NCBI RefSeq assembly: GCF_012317385.1
Contig: NZ_CP051144.1
Coordinates: 1,488,001-1,552,000 of the forward strand
Reading direction: 5' to 3'
Length of the DNA stretch: 64,000 nucleotides
Source of the DNA: Romboutsia sp. CE17
GTDB taxonomy: Bacteria; Bacillota; Clostridia; Peptostreptococcales; Peptostreptococcaceae
The notes below the pieces were generated by a model that was given only the letters and a program-made list of their open reading frames with translations, made no database searches and was not told the DNA's origin. Shown piece after piece: positions 1-8,671 of the stretch (positions are counted from its first letter, which is position 1; every line of letters begins with the position of its first letter). The position numbers and the translations under genes are program-made.

Positions 1-1651
1 TTATTTTTTCTCTTAATTGTTGACATGCTTTAACAACTGCCATTCCTGTTACATAAGTTGTACTTGATGCATAAGAACCTGGGTCATAAGGTACTATATC
101 AGTATCTGCTGATACTACTGTTATTTTATCCATTGTAGTTTCTAATATATCACAAGCCATTTGAGCAAGGATTGTATCACTACCAGTTCCCATATCTGTA
201 GAACCTACAAATAATGTATAATTTCCATCATCGTTAAGTCTTATCTCAACTGAAGACGTATCTATATCTGCTATCCCTGATCCTTGCATAGTAAGCGCCA
301 TACCAACACTTCTAACTTTTCCATTTTCAAGATCTTTAGCAGGATATTTTTCATCCCAGCTTATCATTTCTTTACCTTTTCTTATACATTCTTCTAAGTT
401 GGCACTATTTATAGATTTTTCATATGCAAAAGTAACTTCTCCTTCTTTTACAATGTTCTTAAGTCTTAACTCTGTTGGATCCATGTTTAATTTTGTTGCT
501 AATTTATTTATAGTAGATTCTAGTGCAAAACAACCTTGAGTTGCTCCATATCCTCTAAATGCACCTGCTGGCATTTTATTAGTATACACTACATGCCCTT
601 TAAATCTAGCAGCTTCTAATTTATTGTATACTGGAATACTTTTTTCTCCTACTAATCCGAATGTAGTTGAAGCATGCTCACCATAGGCTCCAGTATCAGA
701 TAATGCATCTATATCTATTGCTTTTATAATTCCATCTTTAGTAGCACCTATTTTTACATTAATTTTCATAGCATGCCTACTATTTGAACAATTGAAAGTC
801 TCTTTTCTTGTATATATTAACTTTGCAGGTTTTCCTGTTTTCAATGTTACAAGTGCAGAGAATATTTCTACACAAGCTGTTTGCTTACCACCAAATCCTC
901 CACCTATTCTTGGTTTTATAACTCTTATTTTACTTGATGGTATGTTTAAAGCTCTACTTAAATGTCTTCTAACATGAAATGGTATTTGAGTAGAAGATAT
1001 AACTACAAGTCTTCCAAGATGATCCATATAATTATAAGCTCTATATGTTTCCATCATTGCTTGTGATTGTGCTTGAGTATAATAAGTTTCATCAATTACT
1101 ATATCACATTCACTTAATACTTTCTCTACGTTACCTTTAGTATAGTCATGAGTAGAAACTATGTTTCTTTCTCTTTGCATTCCTATATCAAAGTTAGTAT
1201 GAACATCTTCTTCATGAACCACAACTTTGTTATCTATTGCAGTTTCAAAGTCTATTACTGCATCTAATACTTCATACTCCACTTTTATCATGTTCATTGC
1301 TTTTATAGCAGTTTTTTCATCTACTGCTGCAATTATTGCAACCTCATCTCCAACATATCTTACTCTGTCTTCAAGTATTAATCTATCATAAGGAGATGGT
1401 TCTGGGTAACTTTGCCCTGCTAAAGTAAACCTTACATTTGGTACATCTTTATATGTTAATATACATTCCACTCCAGGTACTAACATTGCCCTTGAAGTAT
1501 CTATGCTTTTTATTTTTGCATTTGCATGTGGACTTCTTAGTAATTTTACTATTAATGCATCCTTTGATGATAAATCATCAGTATACACAGGCTTTCCTGT
1601 TGCTATTGCTAATCCGTCAGTTTTAGGTATACTCTTTCCTACGAAACTCAT
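1..1651 (-). CDS. xdhA: xanthine dehydrogenase, molybdenum-binding subunit (partial, C-terminus outside window)
   Basis: Large subunit of a three-subunit molybdenum hydroxylase; it binds the molybdopterin cofactor and hydroxylates purines such as xanthine. About 550 codons are visible from ATG 1651 (protein starts MSFVGKSIPKTDG), and the frame is still open at base 1, so the C-terminus lies outside. Family motifs are present: the glycine loop GGGFGGKQ and AFRGYGATQG, both near the cofactor, and GSTDMGTGSDT further on. The start lies one base after the xdhC stop, with GGGGGT inside the xdhC end as ribosome binding site. It is the last gene of xdhB-xdhC-xdhA. The exact substrate (xanthine, nicotinate or another purine) cannot be fixed from sequence; the xanthine-type permease at 6.9 kb favours purines. 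The split Mo/FAD/Fe-S arrangement is typical of clostridial enzymes. Confidence 0.92.
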   Translation of the reverse strand, partial: MSFVGKSIPKTDGLAIATGKPVYTDDLSSKDALIVKLLRSPHANAKIKSIDTSRAMLVPGVECILTYKDVPNVRFTLAGQSYPEPSPYDRLILEDRVRYVGDEVAIIAAVDEKTAIKAMNMIKVEYEVLDAVIDFETAIDNKVVVHEEDVHTNFDIGMQRERNIVSTHDYTKGNVEKVLSECDIVIDETYYTQAQSQAMMETYRAYNYMDHLGRLVVISSTQIPFHVRRHLSRALNIPSSKIRVIKPRIGGGFGGKQTACVEIFSALVTLKTGKPAKLIYTRKETFNCSNSRHAMKINVKIGATKDGIIKAIDIDALSDTGAYGEHASTTFGLVGEKSIPVYNKLEAARFKGHVVYTNKMPAGAFRGYGATQGCFALESTINKLATKLNMDPTELRLKNIVKEGEVTFAYEKSINSANLEECIRKGKEMISWDEKYPAKDLENGKVRSVGMALTMQGSGIADIDTSSVEIRLNDDGNYTLFVGSTDMGTGSDTILAQMACDILETTMDKITVVSADTDIVPYDPGSYASSTTYVTGMAVVKACQQLREKI

Positions 1652-1652
1652 A

Positions 1653-2102
1653 TTATTTTACCCCCATATAAGTCTTTATTGCTCTTAGTTGCCCCATGTA
1701 CCCTGTACATCGACATAGATTTCCTGTTAAGTAATGTATTATTTCTTCTTCAGTTGGATTTTCAAGTTCATCCTTCATTGCAAGTACTGTCATTATAAAT
1801 CCTGGAGAACAGAACCCACATTGTTCTGCACCTTCTGCTATAAGTATTTTGGCAAATTCTTCTGCTTCTTTTTCTAGTCCTTCTATTGTAGTTATATCTT
1901 TATTTATTGCTCTAATAGTAAGAGTTGCACAAGATAATGTAGGCTTTTTATCTATCCATACAGAACAAAGTCCACAACAGCCTGTATCACATCCTCTTTT
2001 TACACTTAAGTTCCCCACTTTTCTAAGTGTATCAACTAAGTATTCTTCTGGCTCTATATCAATTTTATGCTTTTTACCATTAACCTTTAATTCTACTAAC
2101 AT
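1653..2102 (-). CDS. xdhC: xanthine dehydrogenase, iron-sulfur subunit
   Basis: Small electron-transfer subunit, 149 aa, carrying two [2Fe-2S] clusters between the Mo and FAD subunits. The plant-ferredoxin-like cluster is C38, C43, C46 and C58, with spacing C-x4-C-x2-C-x11-C. The second cluster is C95, C98, C130 and C132, with the family spacing C-x2-C-x31-C-x-C. Length and spacing match the XdhC/CoxS/NdhS family, so this is an intact subunit. The ATG overlaps the xdhB stop by one base (TAATG), indicating translational coupling within the operon. Confidence 0.96.
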   Translation of the reverse strand: MLVELKVNGKKHKIDIEPEEYLVDTLRKVGNLSVKRGCDTGCCGLCSVWIDKKPTLSCATLTIRAINKDITTIEGLEKEAEEFAKILIAEGAEQCGFCSPGFIMTVLAMKDELENPTEEEIIHYLTGNLCRCTGYMGQLRAIKTYMGVK

Positions 2103-2890
2103 TACTTAACCTCCACTAATGCTCTTTTTACTAATACTTTACTCATTAAAGTTCTGTATTCTTTTGATGCTCTCATGTTACTTCCAAATACCATTTCTTC
2201 ACTGACCATTAATGCTGCTTTATCTATATTTTCATCACTTAATCCATTGTTTGATAAAAATTCGCTAGCTTTAACTGCAAGAGTAGCTATTTGAGGTCTT
2301 GCACCTACATATATTTTTATATTACCATTAGTGTTAGATGCTGATACATTAAGTAATGCATAGTCACTTTGAGCATTTCTTAAACTCTTATATGATGACT
2401 TTGTATTGTTTTTATTTATATAAATCTTAGTAAGTAAGTCTTTTTCATATTCTCTATTTAAGAAATCTTGTAATGACATCCTTCCTCCATTTACTAGTTC
2501 AACTTCAGTTTCTAAAGCTAATAATGCTACTATTAAATCAGAAAATCCAAACTTAGAAAATATTGTTCCACCAATAGTTACTACGTTTCTAAATTGAACA
2601 CCTATTATATCTTTAACAGAATCCCTTATTATGCTCCCAAAGTTTTCTGAAAGTATTTTACTAGTTTCTAAACTTCTAAAAGTAGTCATAGCTCCTATTT
2701 CTATGTAACTTTCTTCTTCTTTTATATAATCTAAGTTTAGCTGTGACAATTCAACAGCCGTACCTATTCTTTTATTCCCCATTCTTAACCAAGCACTTCC
2801 GCCTATAACTTGGTTGTTTTTTCTTTTTGTTAATAACCCGTATGCTTCTTCAACACTAGTTGGTTGAACAATTTCCATAACTGTAAACAT
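2102..2890 (-). CDS. xdhB: xanthine dehydrogenase, FAD-binding subunit
   Basis: Medium subunit, 262 aa, of the CoxM/XdhB family that binds FAD and passes electrons to the external acceptor. The N-terminal FAD-binding domain has the PTSVEEAYGLL start and a glycine-rich GGSAWLRMG stretch near residue 35. A second glycine motif, VVTIGGTIFSKF, occurs near residue 105. The C-terminal part is the CO-dehydrogenase flavoprotein C-domain. ATG 2890 is preceded by GGAGGCAAAGT. This is the first gene of the xdhB-xdhC-xdhA operon and has a good promoter just upstream. Confidence 0.93.
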   Translation of the reverse strand: MFTVMEIVQPTSVEEAYGLLTKRKNNQVIGGSAWLRMGNKRIGTAVELSQLNLDYIKEEESYIEIGAMTTFRSLETSKILSENFGSIIRDSVKDIIGVQFRNVVTIGGTIFSKFGFSDLIVALLALETEVELVNGGRMSLQDFLNREYEKDLLTKIYINKNNTKSSYKSLRNAQSDYALLNVSASNTNGNIKIYVGARPQIATLAVKASEFLSNNGLSDENIDKAALMVSEEMVFGSNMRASKEYRTLMSKVLVKRALVEVK

Positions 2891-2926
2891 ACTTTGCCTC
2901 CCTATTTTATCTATTCTGCTTTGTTA

Positions 2927-2956
2927 ATTATACCATATTCTTTAAAATTTATACAA
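2927..2956 (-). promoter_or_regulatory. sigma-A-type promoter of the xdhBCA operon
   Basis: On the minus strand a TTGTAT -35 box (2951-2956) and a perfect TATAAT -10 box (2927-2932) are 18 bp apart, about 37 bases before the xdhB start. No obvious operator overlaps it. Confidence 0.6.
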
Positions 2957-3023
2957 TAAAATTCGTATTATTAGTTATGTTTTTTCACTTTATTAATTTT
3001 ATGTACGTAATTAAAAATAATTA

Positions 3024-3075
3024 TGCTCCTTTTAATATAATCATCTAAAAATAAATGTTTATATTAAAAAGAGCA
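3024..3075 (-). terminator. hairpin downstream of the antiporter gene
   Basis: A 17-bp inverted repeat with one mismatch (3024-3040 with 3059-3075) and an 18-base loop is followed on the minus strand by a T-rich stretch. It lies between the antiporter stop and the xdh promoter, so it probably ends the antiporter transcript. Confidence 0.5.
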
Positions 3076-3105
3076 CATCTAAGTTAACACTAAATATTAA
3101 TTCAA

Positions 3106-4356
3106 TTAATCTATTTGCTTTTCTTCAACCTCCAATAGTCCTAGTTTTTTAGCAACAAACTTTGTGCTACTTCCTTGAACAATCAGTGTTATTAATATTG
3201 TCATAAAAACTACTGAAGAAATAATTTCATAACCTGGTACTTTCATAGCTGTTATAATACCACAAAGTGCGGCTGGTATTACACCAGTTTCTCTTACCCA
3301 CATCATAAAAAGTATTTCATTCTTATTCCATTTTGCTTTTCTATCAAATATAGTACATATCAAAACTACAATTGGTCTAGCAATGAAAACTAAACCTAAT
3401 ACGGATATTATTGAAGGTAACAAATATTTACTTAGTATAGCTAAATCTACCTGTGTACCTAATATTATAAATATTGACATCCTACAAATTGTACCTAAAG
3501 TTTCCGCAACATGACAGTCTGCATCATAACATGATTGACTAAGCCATAGTTTAAAATTCTGTTTATTACCAGTAATTATCCCAACTATAAAACATGACAT
3601 ATATCCGCTACCACCAAGCTTAGTAGATAATTCATATGCAATTACTACTGATAATATAGATACTATTGGAGTATAGCTTTTAAATATTCCATATGGTTTA
3701 TCATTTACTAAAGCTAATAAAACAAGCCCCGTAGCAACTCCTACTAATACTCCTACTAAAATCATTACTAAAAGTTGGTATAAATTATCTTGTAATGAAA
3801 ATTTTCCTGATAAAATTATAGCTAAAACCGCAGAAGTTAATATTGCACCAGTTGCATCATTAAATGCAGACTCACTTATTACAGTCTGCTTAACTTTATT
3901 ATTTATTTTTATGCTGTTAAATATAGGAACTAATGTCGCTGGATCTGTTGAAGCTATTATAGCGCCTATTAATAGAGCTGTCATTGCGCTAGTTTTAAAT
4001 GTAAAACCAATTATTTGCTGCATTACAAATGCAGATATTAAAACACCTATACTTGATAATAATAGTACTGATAATTTTACATTTTTTAACACTTTTAAGC
4101 TAATTTCTTTGCCTCCTAGATACAATATAAATGCTGAACCAAAGGTTAATATTAATTGATTTTCAACTTGATATTGACTAATATCAACAAAACTTAAAAA
4201 AGATGGGCCAAGAATTATCCCTACTAATAAAAATAATACTACATCTGGTATTTTTATTTTTTCACTAATTATGCTGCAAACAATACCTGTCAAAGCTACA
4301 ATTGCAAATAATATTAATAAATTGTTGCAAGCTATTGTATGAATTGAGGTTTCCAT
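3106..4356 (-). CDS. cation:proton antiporter (CPA1/NhaP type)
   Basis: Integral membrane protein of 416 aa with about 12-13 hydrophobic segments. It exchanges H+ for Na+ or K+ across the cytoplasmic membrane. Family signs are the IKIPDVVLFLLVGIILGP stretch in the second helix, the transport-core ASTDPATLVPIF segment near residue 140, and ESAFNDATGAI, which holds the ND pair expected in electroneutral CPA1 exchangers. I start at ATG 4356 because AAAGGAG lies 8 bases upstream; an in-frame TTG seven codons earlier has no such site. The transported ion cannot be told. It stands alone, between the FG-GAP genes and the xdh operon. Confidence 0.88.
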   Translation of the reverse strand: METSIHTIACNNLLILFAIVALTGIVCSIISEKIKIPDVVLFLLVGIILGPSFLSFVDISQYQVENQLILTFGSAFILYLGGKEISLKVLKNVKLSVLLLSSIGVLISAFVMQQIIGFTFKTSAMTALLIGAIIASTDPATLVPIFNSIKINNKVKQTVISESAFNDATGAILTSAVLAIILSGKFSLQDNLYQLLVMILVGVLVGVATGLVLLALVNDKPYGIFKSYTPIVSILSVVIAYELSTKLGGSGYMSCFIVGIITGNKQNFKLWLSQSCYDADCHVAETLGTICRMSIFIILGTQVDLAILSKYLLPSIISVLGLVFIARPIVVLICTIFDRKAKWNKNEILFMMWVRETGVIPAALCGIITAMKVPGYEIISSVVFMTILITLIVQGSSTKFVAKKLGLLEVEEKQID

Positions 4357-4421
4357 ACGAACATCTCCTTTTAACAAATATTTCTATTTATTATATTAAA
4401 CTAATTCGTATTTGTTATCTT

Positions 4422-4472
4422 TTTAATATAGATTTAACATATCTACTATTAGGTTGTTAAATCTATATTAAA
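4422..4472. repeat. perfect 18-bp inverted repeat upstream of the antiporter
   Basis: Arms 4422-4439 and 4455-4472 (TTTAATATAGATTTAACA and its complement) match at all 18 positions around a 15-base loop. Read along the minus strand, Ts precede and As follow the stem, so it does not look like an intrinsic terminator. It lies 66 bases before the antiporter start. A TATAAT box (4390-4395, minus strand) follows it. It could be an operator or a leader structure. Confidence 0.55.
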
Positions 4473-4623
4473 ATTCTTAGCTCAAATTTTTATATCTCAT
4501 AAAATATAAATTTACTTTTCTAGATGCTGCTCTCCTTAAATTTTCATAGTTATAAACCTATAGATTTGACCTATTATCATTGAATAGTCCTAGATTATTT
4601 AAACTCATTATTATTTTAATAGA

Positions 4624-5286
4624 TTATTTTTTATAATCATAATTTAAATTTTCTAATTTCTTTAATGTTTCTTTTGAATCATAACCTAAAATATTTTGTG
4701 CATTTGCAAGATAGTATAAATAAGTTGTAGAATTTGGATATTTATTTACAAGATCTTCATAGTATTTTAAGACCTTAACATAATAAATTTCATCATATTT
4801 ATTAGTTTCAATTAAATAATTATTTTTATATTCAAAAATTCTTACATTGTATGCATCTTTTGTATCATGTGTCCATAAAACTATTTCCTGTAAATTATTA
4901 TTATTAAAGTCTATAAGGTCAATCATAGTAAAATAAAGATCTTTATTATTTAATATTGATTTTAAATTCTTATCTTCATATATTAATAAGTCTAAATTTG
5001 ATGATATATCTCTAACTTTCCATCCTATTACTATAGTGTTAGATCTTTCATGTAATATAGGTCTAATAAATAAATGTGATATATCACTCCCTCTTCCTTC
5101 ATATATATCAACAATTACAAATTTATCTTTATTATATTTTCCAATACCTACATAAGCTTTTTTATTATACTTATATGCAAATATTATTTCTTCTCCATAT
5201 TTATTATCTAAATCTAATATTATGACATCATTTTTTCCACCAAATCTATCCAATGATATTATTTCTGCTCCCTCAGGTAGTTTAGT
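4624..5286 (-). pseudogene. C-terminal segment of FG-GAP (VCBS) repeat protein, cut off by in-frame TGA
   Basis: About 220 codons continue in the same frame as the gene at 5287-5985, past a single TGA at 5287-5289. Right after the stop the frame reads TKLPEGAEIISLDRFGG, which looks like the N-terminus of an FG-GAP/VCBS-type propeller protein. Later parts hold repeat-like segments (VIILDLDNKYGEEIIFAYKY and MIDLIDFNNNNLQEIVLW). No ATG with a ribosome site allows separate translation: the first usable codon is TTG 5253, with GAGGGAG 14 bases upstream. Most likely this is one original gene of roughly 455 codons broken by a nonsense mutation, or a stop that is sometimes read through. A separate weakly translated protein from TTG 5253 is possible. 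The molecular role of the family is unknown. Confidence 0.6.
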
Positions 5287-5985
5287 TCATACAGGTTCTC
5301 TATCCATTAATAATAAATATTGTTGTTTTACATTTATTTCTCCATTTTCTTTTATTTCTAAAATTGATTGTATAGCTCCTATGACATCTGAATTTGAAAC
5401 GCCTATTATTCGCTGCTGAATTTGTAAACTATAATAATTATTACTAGAAACAATAATTGGATATATTGTGTTTGGTGCTGATACCGTTGGTTCTTCTTCA
5501 TTTAAAGGACTTTGATACTTATCATAAACTATATCTAGATAATCTTCTAAATTATTATTAAGATCTATAGTGTATGTTTTATTGCCATTTTCGCATTTAA
5601 CTTCTACTTTATATCCGCTTAAATATCTAGCTTTACATTTTAATTTGCTTGATAAGTCTTTATCGTCTACAATAACCTTTAATTTGTTATTTTCATATTT
5701 AAATATCCTTGTTATAGCATATCCTCTGCTTTTACTATACTGCCCTGTAATCAATATCTCTTGTGAATTGTTATTTAAAATATTTACTAAATACAAATTA
5801 AAAAAATATCCTTTAATATTTATATCATAAATTTTCTTATCCCCTTCTTTTTCTATGACTAGTTGAAGTTTATTCATAAAAGGTGAGTTTTCTATTTCTT
5901 GAATACCTTTTAGTATAATTTTTTCACATATTAAGTCACCATCTATATCTCCAAATTGAGTATCTATAATAACCGCTCTATACAT
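5287..5985 (-). CDS. FG-GAP/VCBS-like repeat protein (N-terminal part of a possibly interrupted gene)
   Basis: This 232-aa reading frame starts MYRAVIIDTQFGDIDGD, and ATG 5985 is preceded by AGGGGGAGAAA. It resembles its upstream neighbour (6031-6723) over the whole length: both have an IDT..G start, an YLDI.Y segment, APN.IYP, and IQQR..G followed by an aliphatic tail. They are tandem paralogues. The domain ends near QYLLL; the next residues (MDREPV) run into TGA and then the segment 4624-5286. Related single-domain proteins of about 230 aa occur in Bacillus and Clostridium with no assigned function. There is no signal peptide, so it is probably cytoplasmic. It lies 45 bp after the paralogue, probably in one transcript. 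Confidence 0.75.
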   Translation of the reverse strand: MYRAVIIDTQFGDIDGDLICEKIILKGIQEIENSPFMNKLQLVIEKEGDKKIYDINIKGYFFNLYLVNILNNNSQEILITGQYSKSRGYAITRIFKYENNKLKVIVDDKDLSSKLKCKARYLSGYKVEVKCENGNKTYTIDLNNNLEDYLDIVYDKYQSPLNEEEPTVSAPNTIYPIIVSSNNYYSLQIQQRIIGVSNSDVIGAIQSILEIKENGEINVKQQYLLLMDREPV

Positions 5986-6030
5986 TTTCTCCCCCTAAAT
6001 TTTATTTTTTCTTCTTTCTAGGCTTTCATA

Positions 6031-6723
6031 TTAAAAAATTAATAGTCCTTTATAAATTTCATTAAGAGTAGTATTTTCTAAACTAATTAGTGTTTGAATT
6101 ACAGCTAAAGTATCTACATTTACTATTCCAACAACTCTTTGCTGAATTAAAAGTTCATAGTAAGAATTATATACTTGCTTAACCGGATAAATTACATTTG
6201 GAGCATCTACATATGACAATGTTATGCTATTTTCCTTTAGCTTCCCATCAGAATTATATATTATGTCTAAATATTCCTTTGGTCTAGATGATATATCTAA
6301 TAAATATTTTTTCCTTCCACAATTTATATTCACCTTATAATTATCTTCATATTTTGCTGTACATTTATTTTGATTATAAAATTCATTTTGATCAAATATT
6401 TTTATCAAATTTCCATCTTCATATTTGTAAATAACCCCTATTTCAAAGCCACCTGAACCACCAAATCCACCTCTTATCATAATTTCATCTCTTTTATCAT
6501 TAGTAAAATCTGCTATAAAAAGTTGCATATTATATCCGCTATATGGAAACCTTATACTTACCTTAGAGTTATTTTCGAAATTTAGCACTAATTCTATATC
6601 GTCCACATAACTACTATCTTTAAAAGGATAAACTCCAACAAGCGTTACTTTATCTAATGTATGCTCCCCTATAACATTACCTAAAGCAGTATCTATAACT
6701 ACTTTCTTTTTTTCGTTGTCCAT
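6031..6723 (-). CDS. FG-GAP/VCBS-like repeat protein, paralogue
   Basis: A 230-aa protein starting MDNEKKKVVIDTALGNV. I use ATG 6723 because GGGGGGAGA lies just before it, rather than the in-frame TTG five codons upstream. It has alternating beta-rich repeats with acidic turns such as LFIADFTNDKRDEIMIRGG, the calcium-binding-like D-x-T/D-x-D/K-x-D-E pattern of VCBS/FG-GAP blades. A glycine-rich GGFGGSGGFEIG stretch follows. It is intact and ends where the domain of the next gene ends, so a single-domain length of about 230 aa is normal. First gene of a run reaching 4624. Function unknown. Confidence 0.78.
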   Translation of the reverse strand: MDNEKKKVVIDTALGNVIGEHTLDKVTLVGVYPFKDSSYVDDIELVLNFENNSKVSIRFPYSGYNMQLFIADFTNDKRDEIMIRGGFGGSGGFEIGVIYKYEDGNLIKIFDQNEFYNQNKCTAKYEDNYKVNINCGRKKYLLDISSRPKEYLDIIYNSDGKLKENSITLSYVDAPNVIYPVKQVYNSYYELLIQQRVVGIVNVDTLAVIQTLISLENTTLNEIYKGLLIF

Positions 6724-6815
6724 GAGTTCTCCCCCCAAAGTTTATTTTCTCCTATAATATTATTTATGAAAAATCATTATAACTGTTGATTGTTTAATAA
6801 TACTTTTAATAAAAA

Positions 6816-6844
6816 AAGAACCCTATAATTAGCATAGAGTTCTT
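6816..6844 (-). terminator. terminator of the xanthine permease gene
   Basis: Arms AAGAACCCTAT (6816-6826) and ATAGAGTTCTT (6834-6844) pair with one mismatch around a 7-base loop. A run of Ts follows on the minus strand, 25 bases after the permease stop. Confidence 0.75.
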
Positions 6845-6868
6845 TTTTATCTTTATATAATTATCTAT

Positions 6869-8197
6869 TTAAACTATTCCTACTTCTAAATCTGTATTTT
6901 CTTTTTCTTTTGGTAGTATTATATTTAATATTACTGCTATAAGAGCTACAAGAACTAAACCTGAATCTCCAAATATAAGTTGTATAGATTCTGGAAGACT
7001 TGCAAATACACCTGGTACAAATGATACACCAACACCTATTCCTATAGCTAAAGCTACTATTGTACTATTTCTTTCATTTAATGGTTCACTGGCTATAAGC
7101 TTTATACCACTAACAGCAATCATAGCAAACATTGATATACTAGCTCCTCCTAATACACTTGAAGGCATTAATGATATTATTGCTCCAAACTTTGGGAATA
7201 TAGCTGCAAGTATTAATATGCAAGCTCCAACTCCAACTATATTTCTATTTATGACTTTAGTCATGGCTATAATTCCAACATTTTGGCCAAAAGACGTATT
7301 TGGTAATACACCAAATATAGAAGATACTAAACTTCCTAATCCATCAGCCATAACACCACCTGAAATTTCCTTATCTGTTGCATCTCTTCCAATACCAGAG
7401 TGAGCTATTGCTGTAATATCTCCTACTGTCTCGACTCCTGAAACTATAAATGTTGCTGCCACCGCTATTATAGCATCTAGATGGAATTCAAATCCAAACT
7501 TAAATGGTGTAGGTATTGACATTATATTAACTGTAGATAAAGATGTAAAATCAACCTTACCCATAGGTATAGCTACTATGTAACCTACAATTAATCCTAT
7601 CAATATAGAAGAAAGTTTTGTAATTCCCTTTGTGTATTGATTTAAAAATAAAACAGTTAATAATACTATTGTTCCTAAAGCTAAATTAGATAAAGAACCA
7701 AAGTCATCAGCTCCAGCTCCACCTGCAAAATACTTTATACCAGTAGGAAGCAAGGATATACCCATCGCTAAAACCACTGTTCCTGTAACTACAGGAGTAA
7801 AGTACTTTCTCAAACTACTCATTGATTTTCCAAATAAGATTTCAACAATTGCTCCAATTAAACAAGAACCAAGTATAGCTTCATAACCATATTTAGTCCC
7901 TATTACGGTTAAAACTGGTACAAATCCAAAACTTGTACCCATTACAATAGGAAGTCTTGCACCAAAAGGCCCAAAATTATAACACTGCATTAATGTAGCT
8001 ATTCCTGAAACGAACATAGTACATTGAATAAGAGCTGTCTTATCAGCTAAACTCATATTCACTACATTAGCTATAATAATAAGTGGTGTAACATTACCAA
8101 CAAACATCGCTAGTATATGTTGTAATCCTAGTGGTATAGCTTGCTTTATGCTTGGTTTTCCATCTAATTGGTAAATAACTGAATTTTTTGAAGTCAT
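6869..8197 (-). CDS. NCS2 family nucleobase permease, probably xanthine/urate:H+ symporter
   Basis: Membrane transporter of 442 aa with about 12-14 helices. The nucleobase-ascorbate transporter signature is present: NTSFGQNVGIIAMTK contains QNxGxxxxTK, the form found in xanthine and uric-acid carriers. The early GLQHILAMF helix keeps the conserved His. The ATG at 8197 is chosen because GGGGGAT lies 8 bases upstream; an in-frame codon 18 residues earlier lacks a site. A strong promoter lies at 8267-8295, so the leader is only about 60 bases. I saw no purine riboswitch. It probably feeds the hydroxylase encoded at 1-2.9 kb, although the two are separate transcripts. Confidence 0.9.
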   Translation of the reverse strand: MTSKNSVIYQLDGKPSIKQAIPLGLQHILAMFVGNVTPLIIIANVVNMSLADKTALIQCTMFVSGIATLMQCYNFGPFGARLPIVMGTSFGFVPVLTVIGTKYGYEAILGSCLIGAIVEILFGKSMSSLRKYFTPVVTGTVVLAMGISLLPTGIKYFAGGAGADDFGSLSNLALGTIVLLTVLFLNQYTKGITKLSSILIGLIVGYIVAIPMGKVDFTSLSTVNIMSIPTPFKFGFEFHLDAIIAVAATFIVSGVETVGDITAIAHSGIGRDATDKEISGGVMADGLGSLVSSIFGVLPNTSFGQNVGIIAMTKVINRNIVGVGACILILAAIFPKFGAIISLMPSSVLGGASISMFAMIAVSGIKLIASEPLNERNSTIVALAIGIGVGVSFVPGVFASLPESIQLIFGDSGLVLVALIAVILNIILPKEKENTDLEVGIV

Positions 8198-8266
8198 AAT
8201 ATAAAATCCCCCGATTAAAAATAAATTCTTATAAGTTCTATAATTTGCCAACTCATTTACCTGTTT

Positions 8267-8295
8267 ATTTTATCAACTTTTTTATTATTTGTCAA
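8267..8295 (-). promoter_or_regulatory. strong promoter of the xanthine permease
   Basis: Minus strand: consensus TTGACA (8290-8295), exact 17-bp spacer, TAAAAT (8267-8272). The predicted start is near 8260. Confidence 0.75.
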
Positions 8296-8415
8296 TACAA
8301 TTATGAACATTTTTATTACTTTTTAAAATATTGTACGTATATTTTGTGTTAATGTTTTTAAATTAAAGTTATGTTAATCTACTTTGTAAATACATATAAT
8401 TTAGAAATACGCAAT

Positions 8416-8451
8416 AAAAATAACTAGATATATTATCATCTAGCTATTTTT
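8416..8451 (-). terminator. terminator of the microprotein pair
   Basis: Arms 8416-8429 and 8438-8451 (AAAAATAACTAGAT and complement, one mismatch) form a hairpin with a U-rich end, 23 bases after the stop of the gene at 8474. It also shields the permease promoter. Confidence 0.65.
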
Positions 8452-8473
8452 ATATAATTTAGTTTGTAATATA

Positions 8474-8641
8474 CTAATGTCTATTTTCTCTAATTCTTTC
8501 TTCCATTTCTTCTTTCGTTTCTTCTTTTATATTTGCATTCTTAATTATTTCTTCAATAGAGGAACTTGCTCTTAAAACGTCTTTAGTATATTGAAGCGCA
8601 TCACTATAATATCCATTACTAAATCTGCTATAACTGTCCAT
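8474..8641 (-). CDS. hypothetical small acidic/helical protein, 55 aa
   Basis: Unrecognised small gene starting MDSYSRFSNGYYSDALQY. The first half is rich in Ser and Tyr; the second half is a charged helix full of Glu and Lys ending RIRENRH. GAGGAG sits 8 bases before ATG 8641; an ATG two codons earlier is too close to it. It follows the other microprotein gene by about 30 bp and is followed by a hairpin terminator, so the two look like a real transcription unit. There is no membrane segment or signal peptide. Confidence 0.6.
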   Translation of the reverse strand: MDSYSRFSNGYYSDALQYTKDVLRASSSIEEIIKNANIKEETKEEMEERIRENRH

Positions 8642-8671
8642 TTTCATCACTCCTCTACAAAATTATTTTTC

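Noticed and set aside
792-977. Small plus-strand reading frames inside xdhA, copA, the M16 protease and others
   Set aside because: They lie inside strong genes on the other strand, lack ribosome sites and read as low-complexity hydrophobic shadows.
4422-4472. Intrinsic terminator of the FG-GAP operon
   Set aside because: On the minus strand As follow the stem instead of Ts, and it lies about 150 bases beyond the stop.
5287-5289. TGA as selenocysteine codon in the FG-GAP gene
   Set aside because: The site is a linker between domains, no redox motif surrounds it, and no SECIS-like hairpin stood out just downstream.
8198-8300. Purine riboswitch in front of the xanthine permease
   Set aside because: The promoter lies only about 60 bases before the start, and the conserved purine-aptamer core bases are not present.
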